The notes beneath the pieces are model-generated. The model saw nothing but the letters and a program-made list of their open reading frames with translations, had not been told where the DNA came from and did no database searches. Source: Strobilurus pachycystidiatus (Eukaryota > Basidiomycota > Agaricomycetes > Agaricales > Physalacriaceae). From it: 64,000 nucleotides of DNA. The translations under genes were made by a program, and so were the position numbers. The DNA is taken from positions 1,302,001 to 1,366,000 of the forward strand of contig JAHLMK010000006.1 in NCBI GenBank assembly GCA_019915135.1, written 5' to 3'. Within the stretch, counting starts at the first letter, position 1. Every line of letters begins with the position of its first letter. This document shows, piece after piece, positions 25,901 through 35,852 of the stretch.

Positions 25901-27219
25901 CCTATGCTTGTCTTTACTCGCCATCTTGCTAATACCTTCACCCACCTAAGGCGTTCAAGGATGCGACGACTTACTTCTTTCGCGCCGATGCAAATCTCGC
26001 GACCGTCATACCCGCGATGGACAAGCTGGACTATATGCTTGCTACAGCCGTTATCAAGAAACCCGACGGACCTGACATCGTTCTCTCTGACCCTATGAAA
26101 GCCGCCGTCCTTGTCTCCAAGGACACACTCAACAAATACTACGACCTCTCTGACGAATCAGAGCTTTACCGGATTGCATTGGGTGTGTCTTATTTCTTGC
26201 CCTGATTTGTCAACTGATCATATCCGTAGTATTACATCCTAAACACAAAACCGCCTACTTTGACGAGCATGATTGGCCTGAGGAGTGGAAGGAGGAGGCT
26301 CACCGTCTGCTTCGACGTGTTTTTGCAGAGTATCTCGCAGGGTATACCGCCACCAACGACGCAGAGCAGCCCGCGCCGGTTGAAAAGGTATGTCATCTCT
26401 ATCGAGACCATTGTATGTACTGATACTCTTACAGCCCGCTACCACCAAGAAGGTGCGGACAAACCTCTTCTCCGACAATGAGGACAACGACAACGATGAG
26501 ATTGTACCCATCCACAACGTCGATGATCTCGCTGGCGAGCTAGAACGATACCTCGCCGCACCACGGGAGAAAAAGGTCAAGGACGTTATTGCTTGGTGGC
26601 ACGATCGCTGCGACCAGTATCCCGTTCTTTTGCGTATGGCTCTGGATTACCTTTCGATACCCCGTGAGTCTCTTTCGCATGCTTGATCCTCTCTTATGAA
26701 TGCTCAACAAACCTGTCTAGCAACCTCGGTTGGAGTCAAGCGCCTATTCAGCCAGGCCCGTATTCTGCTTAGCCATATCCGGAATCGACTTTCTGCACAA
26801 ACCGCCCGGGCTTTGATGTGTCTTGGATCGTGGAGCCGCGCCGAGCTGATTCATGCAGACAATATTGGTGTGGTCACCTCGATGCCTGTCCCTCGCGAGG
26901 AGGAAGGCGATGATACGGGTGACGTCCTCATGCCTGACGGTTTTGATGCTATTTAAGCCAGTATCAGTAGCCCACGGACAGTGTAGTTTACATTATTAGT
27001 TGTTACATACTTATTAAGTAGTACTACCTACACATATCATACGTCTACGGCGCCGTCTGGTGTGATATAAGCAGCGGGTCTCGGGGAGACCCGTCTCCCG
27101 TTAACTACCCGCGGGGATCCCGGTCTATACCCGGACCCACCGAGTCGGGCTCGGGTCATTCTCCGGGCTCGGGTAGGGTCAAGCTCACAACGACCCAACC
27201 CGACCCGCGCTATTCACTA
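22919..27219 (+). mobile_element. hAT-family DNA transposon, apparently complete (hAT-1)
   Basis: The inverted ends TAGTGAATAGCGCGGGTC (22919-22936) and its reverse complement (27202-27219) are identical over 18 bp. Inside each end lie GGGTC/CGGG-rich subterminal repeats (22937-23035 and 27070-27200), as is common for hAT transposase binding. A spliced hAT transposase gene fills the interior (23218-26956). No clear 8-bp duplication is seen at the flanks (TACTGAAC left, CCTGCAAC right), so the insertion is old or flanks have rearranged. The coding region shows no break, so the element could still be active. Confidence 0.85.
23218..26956 (+). CDS. hAT transposase
   Basis: Multi-exon gene with about ten short introns. 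The N-terminal 250 residues are Ser/Arg- and acid-rich and probably disordered. Next comes a BED-type zinc finger (TCERCGKQIYRNL...LRSHAERCYG, about 24290-24390). The RNase-H-like core has LDGWSSPNHKAFIGY (first catalytic Asp region) and SVTADNASPND (second Asp), then TRCFAHVVNLVAKS and a variable acidic insert. The C-terminal dimerisation domain (hATC) reads ELERYLAAPREKK...VIAWWHDR...YPVLLRMALDYLSIP...KRLFSQARILLSHIRNRLS...MCLGSW. Exon joints checked at several places keep frame and no in-frame stop was found. Ends MPDGFDAI. Cut-and-paste transposition in the nucleus. Confidence 0.88.
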
Positions 27220-27749
27220 CCTGCAACTCACAACTGAACTGCAGTTGCACAAGAGACCGGTTTTGAGATGGTTCAAGCAACCAGTTAAACCAGTTTAACT
27301 GTCTGGGCGGTTTAACCGGTTTGAATCGATTCAAGACCAGTTTTATCACCACTCAGCTGCAAAATGAACAGCTCAGAAATTGAACCCAGGCCATTCTGAG
27401 TCATTTCTATAAGACATGTAGCAAGGAACTTAACCACTGCGCCAAACAGACGTAGTCCTTATGTCTTTTAGAGCCCCAGGAAGACTTTCCGACATCTTTC
27501 ACTAAAAAAAAACAAAATTGGGTGTCAAAAGACCAGTTTAAACCGGTCTAAAACTGGTTAAACTGTTGTGCGGTTTAACCAGTTTAACCAGTCTTTTCAG
27601 AGTTGTGGGTTAATGTAGTGAGATGATAGAACTGTAAACTGAGACTGGTCTTCAGTTCTTTTGATAAGGCCTTTGTATATTGAACTGATGGTTCAGTTCA
27701 GGTTTTTTTCGGTTCAGTTGCAGTTTTGACAACTGAACTTTTGAACCCT
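27220..27749. mobile_element. Non-autonomous element remnant with GGTTTAAAC-type arms
   Basis: Two arms rich in AACCGGTTT / AACCAGTTTAAAC (27240-27350 and 27530-27605) flank a tRNA-like module. The right end finishes TTGAACCCTA, the inverse of TAGGGTTCAA, resembling the TAGGGTTTTAAAG ends of the 10.3-kb hAT element at 47.6 kb. The left end cannot be identified; it may be lost. Probably a non-autonomous member of that hAT group, lying in a hAT transposase remnant that resumes at 27750. Confidence 0.5.
27372..27452 (-). ncRNA. tRNA-like module (A box and B box)
   Basis: On the minus strand TGGCGCAGTGG (27434-27444) matches the pol III A box and GGGTTCAATTTC (27376-27387) approximates the B box at tRNA-like spacing. 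A folded functional tRNA is not claimed. Similar modules occur at 51008-51085 and 57571-57640, each beside the same kind of GGTTT/GGTCC-rich arm. Confidence 0.45.
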
Positions 27750-28460
27750 AGACATACCGACCACGGAGACGTCAAAAAGCGAGAACGAGTTGGAACGTTA
27801 CCTCTCGGAGAAGCACGTCAAGTGCAGCAATGTCCTGGCGTGGTGGTACGAGAGGTCAGAGGAATACCCTATTCTCTTGCGCATGATCCTTGACTATCAC
27901 TCCATTCCTCGTACGTTTGCTCTCTAGTAGTCTTGATTCACATGCTGATTCTCTTACAGCCACCTCCGTTGACGTTGAGCGTACCTTCAGTCATGGTCAC
28001 TTGATGATCAGCCATGTCCGTAACCGTCTCACAGCGCAAACTTGCCGTGCAATGATCTGTCTCCGGGAGTGGAGCCGCATGGGTCTCATTCACGACAACA
28101 ATTTGAAGGCCGTGACGAAGTTGGAGGAGGTTGCCGAGAATGAGAAGGGAATTGTTGACGAGTCCGGTGACATTCTCCTTGTCGATGGCTTTGATCAGAT
28201 TGAGTAGACAGTAATGGACTTTTTTGATACATTTTACATATGTTACGATGTTGTACTGTACATTGCGACACGTACTGACATACTAATATATGGTTTTGGG
28301 TGTCATTGGTGTGAGGGTCGTGCGGGTGCGGGACTCCCGCAGACCCTTGCGCGTCCCCATGGGGTTAGGACCACGGGTACCCTTGCCCGCATTACAGGTG
28401 AGGGTATTCTGAGGGTGAGGGTGCGGGGCATGTCCCAGGACCCCGTGGGACACCCACGCT
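27750..28460 (+). pseudogene. hAT transposase C-terminal remnant (relative of hAT-1)
   Basis: The reading frame ELERYLSEKHVKCSN...VLAWWYERSEEYPILLRMILDYHSIP, an intron at about 27911-27959, then TSVDVERTFSHGHLMISHVRNRLTAQT...MICLREWSR to DGFDQIE (stop at 28205). It is closely similar in layout to the C-terminus of hAT-1 but the rest of the transposase is missing. Downstream, 28310-28450 holds GGGTGCGGG/CCCGT-rich sequence like the subterminal repeats of hAT-1, so this is the right end of a truncated copy. Confidence 0.8.
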
Positions 28461-28663
28461 GTTCCCTAATTCCGTCTAATTCTGCTTTTCTGTCAGCTGA
28501 GCTCTGCCACCCCGCACTACTAGACATGAGCACAAATGTGTACTCGGATGCATCCCACATCCGACCCATGAATAGACAGACCCGAAAAAGAGATACTCAT
28601 ACTTGGATGCCTATCACATATTCCATCCAAGGCCAAAAGGATACATTCGGATGTCCTTGGATG

Positions 28664-29125
28664 TAGACATGACCACAAATAAGGAGTAAAGGAGAATATT
28701 CATGAATATATTCCTAATCTTATTCATGAATATGAATATGACAAATATATTATATTCGTGAATAAGAATAAGTTGACGAATATAGAATATGAACCTTCAG
28801 TTTCACATAATCCTCAACTCATTCATGAGTGTCTGATAATACTGAATTCTCAGTATTAAAGACAAGTTTATGATAAATTTAGATGCTGTTTGAATGATTT
28901 ATAGGTCATTCAATAACTTGAACTGTGATCTTGAGTGACATTGAAATGATTATACTCGTATATTCATGAATATTCATGAATAAAAGCAAAATATTCGCAG
29001 TGAAGATTGAGTTGACGAATAAGATTAAGAGTATATTCATGAATAACGATTATGACCCTTGGAGGGGGGATTATTCGTGTGCCTGAATAAGAATATACTC
29101 GAATATATATTCGTGGACATCTCTA
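28664..29125 (+). mobile_element. hAT-type MITE, copy A, with perfect 8-bp duplication
   Basis: AT-rich 462-bp element. Its ends TAGACATGACCACAAATA and the inverse at the right (reads TAGAGATGTCCACGAATA) are near-identical. The flanks CTTGGATG (28656-28663) and CTTGGATG (29126-29133) are a perfect 8-bp target duplication, typical of hAT. No coding capacity. A second copy is at 45617-46078. Confidence 0.9.
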
Positions 29126-29348
29126 CTTGGATGAGGGATGTCCAAATACTCGGGTATACTCGAGTGCTTGAGTGTATACTCAAGTATAATTAATATTTTA
29201 CCTTATAAAGTCACACCAAGACAAATTATTATATAGAACGAGAAAAAAGCATATGTTAATAAGTAAACGGAGAGCAGGAGGAATTAAAAATGCCTGAACA
29301 AACTACGAGTCCACCTGCATCTCATTGTCAATATCTTCTTCAGACACA

Positions 29349-29622
29349 GCACTGCATGAAACATATCATATTTACACCTAAAATATGGTGAAAAAATGTA
29401 AAATTTCTTTAGCATATTTTCACTTCAAAAATGATGAAAATATTGTAAAATACCCGAGAATATAGTAAATATATGCTATACCTTGTTATAATTAGGTATA
29501 TTCATCATAGTTTCACTCAATTTCATGATAATTTTATCATTTTCAAAGTGAAAAAATGCTAAATAAATATTACATTTTTTCACCATATTTTGGGCGTAAA
29601 TATGGTATGTTTCATGCAGTGC
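29349..29622. mobile_element. Palindromic (foldback) AT-rich MITE inside hAT-3
   Basis: The left half starts GCACTGCATGAAACATA and the right half is its inverse (TATGTTTCATGCAGTGC). Similarity continues for roughly 100 bp each way, including ATATGGTGAAAAAATGTAA. Removing it rejoins the transposase tail in frame (...SAAAS to AVSEED...). The duplication appears to be only 2-3 bp (GC or TGC), so it is not a hAT MITE. No coding sequence. Confidence 0.8.
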
Positions 29623-30190
29623 AGAAGCCGCCGCAGAGTCATCAGAGCTCTCATCTGACTCCGAGATGTCCAAAACCTCCGGCTCTTCAGGCTCTATCTC
29701 AGACTCTGACTCGGACTCTAGCTCGTCGTTTGACTCTGGCTGCTGCTCATCAGAGCTAGCAGACCACTCCAACTCTGTGTGCTCCTTCCGCGCCTTGCGA
29801 TTGTCCAAGTAGCGGGCAAGAGCTTCCTCGGGAACAAGACCGTCAATACTCAGCCAGTTATCAAGAAGAGTGCACTCCCGGATAGACTCAGCAGTCAGGT
29901 TGTATCGGCGCTTAGCAACAATGATGCCACTGTGAGAGAAAAGGCGCTCAACATCAGTATTGGTGGCAGGGGCACTCAGAAAGTCAAGGGCCATGTGCGC
30001 AAGAGCCTGCTGGGGGGTGATGATGGGGGAATTTGCAGGTGCGAGTTTACTCGTCCAATATTCAACAACGTTGTCGTCACTTTGGATGCCCATGATAAAT
30101 TCATTGAAAGGGTCAACGGTGGTGGTGAGGACGGGGGCATCAAGTTGGGAAAAAGGGTTGTCATTGTCGCCATTGCCAGCAGTAGAGGCG

Positions 30191-32189
30191 TGTTAGGACC
30201 TGAGCCCGCACTCTCACGTGCTCAAGCTCATACAGCGCCACACAGCAACTGCACACCTCCATATGTGAATCTCATGTCCCAAAGCCGTCCTTGGGGTGGA
30301 GGCCAGGAGATCTCCTAGGCACTCTGCCTAGCGAGACTCCTGTTCAGATTGTCTAGCCGTTGTCTTGCTCAACGGTAGACCCATAGTGTCGTTGTGGATC
30401 CTATTCACCTGCGCCACTCATTACACTCCATTGGGGCAGCGCTACACAAGCGGGGATCACTGTCTAGCACCCTCGGTGCATAAACAGCAATCCAACAGTG
30501 ACTGCACCATTGCCTCGTCCTCGACGAGAGCAAGTGTACAGCCAGTGTCCAAGAGATCCATCCATATTCATCCCTGACCCACTCGACAGAGATCCCCACG
30601 GGATACCATCAATGAGAGCAAGCGTCCAGCTGCCTGGCATGTCGACGGCGTACTCAGTGACGCAAGGACTAGAGATCTTTACGAGTCATTAGAAGTAGAG
30701 GATAACCTTAATCCGAACCTTGACTTTGATCCGAAGTTCAAATCATTAACATGTCAATGATCCGAACCTAAGGATCATTGTAAGGATCAAGGTTCATTCA
30801 CTGAAGATAAAAATCATTGAAGGATCATTGTTGAATCATTAACTTTATGCAAATACAAGTACAGAAAAGCTTCCACAGTACTTGAACAGCTTTCAATGGT
30901 ACATATTGATGATTATGCATGCATATTCTATCAGACATCAGACATCTATCACCCAAACATAAAAGGATCATTCAATGATCCTTGATTTGAACTGCTCAAT
31001 GATCCGAACTCAAGGATCATTGAAAGGATCAAGGTTTATTTAATTTTGGAGAGGATATCCTCTCTGAGGATCAAGGTTCAGATCATTGAATAACTCGTGG
31101 GGATTTCTAGCAAGGACAATCCTGTGGCAAAAGGATAGTGGAGAGAGAGGAGAGGATGACGAGTAAGAGTACGATTCAGCGAGGAGTGAAGCGTACAATG
31201 AGAGAGGGCCCCTTAGAGAGCAATCCCCCAATGGCAGAGGCAAGATGCCAAAGGGTACTGCGAAGGAATGTACAATAGCGCAGATGCAATAATGTTCAGC
31301 TCTGAAGTACATGGGGGAATGTGCTTTGACTTATATACTGTTCTAATGCCCCAAATTGGCTACTGACTGAGTCAGAGCTCCCACTATGTCGAATGCAATG
31401 GAAGACACTTAATCCACTGTTTCAAGGGGTGGGGCGCCCGATCGGCGGGCTGCCATTGGTCGGAAGGGCGGGAATGGCGGGAGCATGCGCTCATGCGCCT
31501 AAGTATAGACTTGGCTCGAGTCATAGGCTGCCAGGAAGTTCCTGGGATGACTCCAGAGACTCCTGAATGAGTCAGAGCGGGTAAAGGGCGGGATCCCGCC
31601 GCTCCACATACTGCAGCGACTCCTGAGTGAGTCAGAGCGCCCAATGCAGTGGGATGACGTTCTGGAGGCGCTCTGAACCTTCTGGGACCTTCTCCATGGT
31701 TCTACAACCTTCGCCTGCGGTCCAGAGGCTCTCCAAGCGTCGAGTGTTAGTGTTGTGACTTCTCCTTCAATAGATATACCTCTAGATGACTCCACGAGTC
31801 TCTAGAGCGATTCCTGGTAGTGGTATCTTGTGTGTGCTTCCTTCTTGAGTGCTGTAGCTGGTCCTGAGTGTTGTGGCCATTACAACAATGTGTGCAATGG
31901 TCTGAGAAGTGACCCGAGACCAAGAGAAGCTACTGTCATGCTGTGACAAGTACCGGTTCCCTGGTGTTCACATTGATCCACTATGAGAGTATGCGCAGGT
32001 GCTCCCGGAGCTCCTGATGCGTCTAGACTCTGTCATCATCCTGCTTTACTTCCCGGTAGAGCTTCTGTGGCATGGAAGATAGATCATAGATGTGTGTGCA
32101 GCCATTGTGAGCCAGAGTTGTGGCTGTGGCGATGAGCCATGCGGCTGTGTAGGTGAGACAAGTGATCTGCCTGGGAACAGATCATGACA
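30191..32189. mobile_element. LTR-type insertion (solo LTR candidate) in hAT-3
   Basis: The 1,999-bp segment starts TGTTAGGACC and ends ATCATGACA, i.e. TG...CA. It is flanked by the 5-bp duplication AGGCG (30186-30190 and 32190-32194), the signature of integrase-mediated insertion. No gag or pol frame is visible and no internal pair of long direct repeats was noticed, so a solo LTR is the simplest reading. Length is inflated by an AT-rich palindromic insertion at about 30690-31090. Confidence 0.75.
30690..31090. repeat. GATCATTGA-rich palindromic element
   Basis: AT-rich stretch with many copies of (A)GGATCATTGA / TCAATGATCC in both orientations and inverted ends AGAGGATA(A/T)CCT near 30700 and 31055. 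It lies inside the LTR-type insertion and looks like a MITE. Target duplication not resolved. Confidence 0.45.
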
Positions 32190-34829
32190 AGGCGGGGGCG
32201 GGCAACTTGATGGTGGTTTTGTAGTGATCGTTCCAAATGCGACGTGCTTCGCTGACGGCAGTGTCAACCCAGGAGTCCTTCCAGCCCTGAGTGACAAAAT
32301 ACTGGCGGCAATATTTGGGATGCAAGACTGAGCTAATGATTCAGTACCAGCACAGCAAGCCAGAGAGAAAACTTACGCATGGCCATTTTCCACATCACAG
32401 ACTCATCAGTCTTGAAATAATATTTATCAAGAACCTTGAGAGCCTTCTGAATGACAAGGCAAACAACGACAGGGATGTTAGGATCAAGGAGCTTCTTCTC
32501 AAGAGCTTTCGTGAGCATGTCCATTAGCAGGATGACAGCGTGTAGGGTAGGGTATTTTAATGTCGACATTTGCACAGTAGCACGATCGAGAAGCTAAATA
32601 AATATATTGAGAAAAGAAAGACAATAAGAGAAACAACTTACATTAAAGATGAGTTGCAAATGTTCAATGATGTTCCACTTCCTCTCAAGGATGAAGAAGC
32701 GCTTGAGGCGCTGTGTTGGACAATGTTTGTCATTCCACTTGGACACCACACAGAGAGTGTTGAGACACTTTTTGAGGCGGATAGCGCGGTTGATGACGCC
32801 ATTCATTGTGTTCCAGCGAGTCCTCACGTGCTTGACCATTTTGAGAGGAGATAGCTTTGGGGATTTCTGCAGACGGCAGAGTTGAGCGAGCTCTTTCTGC
32901 AGTGGGCCTTTGTGAGCACAGCGACTGCCAATCTTGGCGAGCTGGAGAGGTTTTACGTCAGTGCGTTGCCACCACCTGATTAAAACAGAAAAGACCTTCT
33001 GCATGGCGCTTAACCCATCTTTCACCTCTTCCACAGTGGGCTCTGGGACTTTGGCGCGAGGTGATGACTGCCAGAGACACTTGAGATCTGGATCCTTGAA
33101 GATGTCCTCAAGTTCTCCACGTTCCTGCTCAATCTTGTCCTCCGCTGCCTGCTTATAGAGATCATCTTCATCCGTATCATCATCGTCAGGATCATCCTCC
33201 CACTCGTCACAGTCCTCCCCATCCTTGGCGAGAGTAGCTGCTTTTGTCTTCTTCTTCTTCTTCAGAGGTTCGAATTGAGAGCAGATGGCCTGCAGATGGT
33301 GGTCAGTCAATGTGCTTGCAAAAGAAAAGCAGCACCGGCCAAGCCTTTCCAAGATACCCAGGGTCGGGATCCTGTATGCGCAGCCGACGCATAGAAATAT
33401 GAGAAACGTACATGATAGACAAGATTGAGGATATGTCCAAAGCAACGGATTTGGGTGGTGCGCCCAGCGATTGACTCCTCAATGGTGCGGTAGAGCTCAT
33501 CAAGGTGGTCGAGCATGCTGTCGTTATTGGAAGCATTATCACCCGCATGACCGAGTGTCCGCCCGGCAATGCCGTACTCCTTGAAGAGGTTGAAGGCCGC
33601 CATAGCTAGGTTCTGGCCAGTGTGAGCCTTGGTCATCCTGAAAAACAAATGTCAGTCAAGTGTCAATAAAGAGCAAAAGAGAGCTCACTCAATCATATCC
33701 AGCGCCGTGATGATCATGCGCCCCTTGTGAATGAATGGGACCAGGACACCGAGAAATTTGTGTCCGTTGGCCGCAGTCCAGCAATTGAAGATAGGGTTGA
33801 AGCGCCCCTCATACTCCTTAAGGAGCGCGCGAACTTTGACACGTGTCATTTTGTACGCGTGGTGAATATCACGTCAAAGGGTATGGCGGGAAGGGGGTTG
33901 TGCTTTGGGGTTGAGGTAGACGAAGACGTCCAACAAGTCTGTGTCCTCAATGATGGCAAAGGGACGCCGGACGGTGCATGCCGGTGACCCATTTGAGGAG
34001 CTTGAGGCGGAATTTTCCGTTGCGAAACTTGCGCGGGATCTTATCAGTAAGTTTTGTCTACTTTGGGGCTTTGCCGTTGTTCTGCTTCTCCCAGGCTTTG
34101 TCGCACGATTTCTGGTGAGATAGCTGATTGGAGCCTGAGCTGGCGGCCGCCGGGCGCGAGGAGTAAGTACCGCGCCTAAAGGAAGATGAGAATAGTGACG
34201 CGGAAGAACTAAGTGAATCGTACCGTTTGCAAACAAAGCAATACCGCCAGTGTCCGGCCGAGGCATCCCAGTCAAGAAGGCAATCAGATTAGTGGCTGTA
34301 GTAACCGGCGGCGGGACCCTTTTCGCCGGGTGCAAGTTTCTTGAATCAGAGCTTTTTCTTCTCGCCTGCAAGAACAGATCAGCCCATGTTGGGAACGACA
34401 GCAATGGAGAACTTACGCAGACAAATCTTGTGCCACTCTTTTGTGCCTTTCTTTGGGCCTGGCTCTGCGTCCGGCTCATCCTGCCAATTCTCCTCGGCCG
34501 CCGCCTCCATCTCGAGATCCCGCTTCAGGTCGGCTGTTTTCTTGGCCAAACCCTTTTCTGCCTTCTTCTCCGCCGTCAGCTTGGAATTTGGTCTTCTTCG
34601 CACCATTTGCCGTCTTTTGCTTGGCCTTGGCAGGAGCCTCGTCAGCGCTGGAGTCATCATCGACAGGGGGTTTGCGCTTGGCGACTTTGTGGTGCCTACC
34701 AACGGGTGGGGGATTCGCGAGTTTGGCGGGAGTCTTCTTAGTGCGCTTGGGTCTCCAGGAATTGGCGGCTTGCGCGGAGGCCTTGGCCTTGGCACTGGCC
34801 GTGGTTTTGGTGCTCGGTGCTTTTGGCAT

Positions 34830-35852
34830 TGTGACTGACAGATGCTGTCAGATGGGAACGGTAGAGAGAGAGAGCCAACTTACAGGATTAGGTAGAAAGA
34901 TATATTGATAGATTAGACGTTTGTGAAAAAACGTGAGTGTTTGACTGACAATTGATGAGGATTACACACGGAGCGTGCTCAGGGAAAGATGTCACTCACC
35001 ACGTAAGGACCGTTAGAAGATATGAGTGTGCTGTACACCAAACGAAGGGTAATGTGGTTAGAAAGTGTGGGATCATCATGAAGCAGCACACACACCTATG
35101 CCACCTCTTTGTTCTACTCTTGTAAATCCCCTTGGTCGGCGCTGTAGGTCCAGAGGGCGCACGCACCGCAGCCGCGTAAAGTTGCCAAAGTATACCGGCA
35201 CAAATTATCTTCGCGTTGGTTGTCAGCACTCAGATTATTACCGAGGACTGTCCATTTCCGCCGCCTGTGCAGACTTATTGTCTGTGGCAGACGTTTTGTT
35301 TGCGGCTTTGGGGCCTTGGCCGGTATTTGAGAGTACAGCCCATATTTGTCTCAGGTGTGTGAATCTATCCGTTGTGAGTGTGCGCGGCCTGATTGGGATG
35401 ATCCTGCCCTTCCAGGCAGCATCCGGGGAGGCGGACCAGCCGGCGTCTCAGCGCTCGCGGACATCAGGAGTGCGACTAAGGTCAATTGCGGTGCGTCCCT
35501 GTCAATTGTCCTGTGCGCGCCCAGACTGATTGGTATCACCAAGTAGCCAGTGAGGCGGGCACGCACACACTTGCTTGTTTAGTCTCAGTTGTGCTCCTCA
35601 GTTCGCCATACGGAGTATGGCCCCAAGCTCACTTCAGGTGCGCTGATCAACTTGTCATTGGCGGGCGCGTACTGATTGACATAATGCCGCCAGCTTAAGC
35701 AGCAGTCAGGGCGGCGGACCATCCAGCATTCAAGTGCTTTCAAAGATTCTGTACGCTTGGCCTCCATGTTCACTCAGCGCCTGCCAACTAATGTTCTCGC
35801 TTCTCAGGCATCGATCTCATCGATCTTTTGAGGCCCAGCCCTCAATTGCCCC
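34830..35852. other. Divergent spacer of the candidate TAGACATGAG element
   Basis: About 1 kb between the hAT-3 start (-) and the unknown gene at 35853 (+). Several short frames are present but none shows family features. Presumably both promoters. Confidence 0.4.

Larger units (their letters stand above)
29303..34829 (-). pseudogene. hAT transposase gene broken by two insertions (hAT-3)
   Basis: Minus-strand Ac-like hAT transposase. The start MPKAPSTKTTASAKAKAS (34829) leads into a Lys-rich region, with a frameshift near 34600. Downstream segments: KEYEGRFNPIFNCWTAANGHKFLG (about 33780-33830), TKAHTGQNLAMAAFNLF, TLGHAGDNASNNDSMLDHL (catalytic Asp region), TTQIRCFGHILNLVYH, an acidic insert with WEDDPDDDDTDEDD, then HVRTRWNTMN and KVLDKYYFKTDESVMWKMAM. 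The reading is interrupted at 32189 by an LTR insertion and resumes at 30190 into hATC (HMALDFLSAPATNTDVERLFSHSG...NLTAESIRECTLLDNWL). A palindromic MITE (29349-29622) splits the acidic tail; the original end SEEDIDNEMQVDS and stop lie at 29303-29348. Confidence 0.82.

Noticed and set aside
22911..27227. An 8-bp target duplication around hAT-1
   Set aside because: TACTGAAC and CCTGCAAC match at only three positions, so no duplication is claimed.
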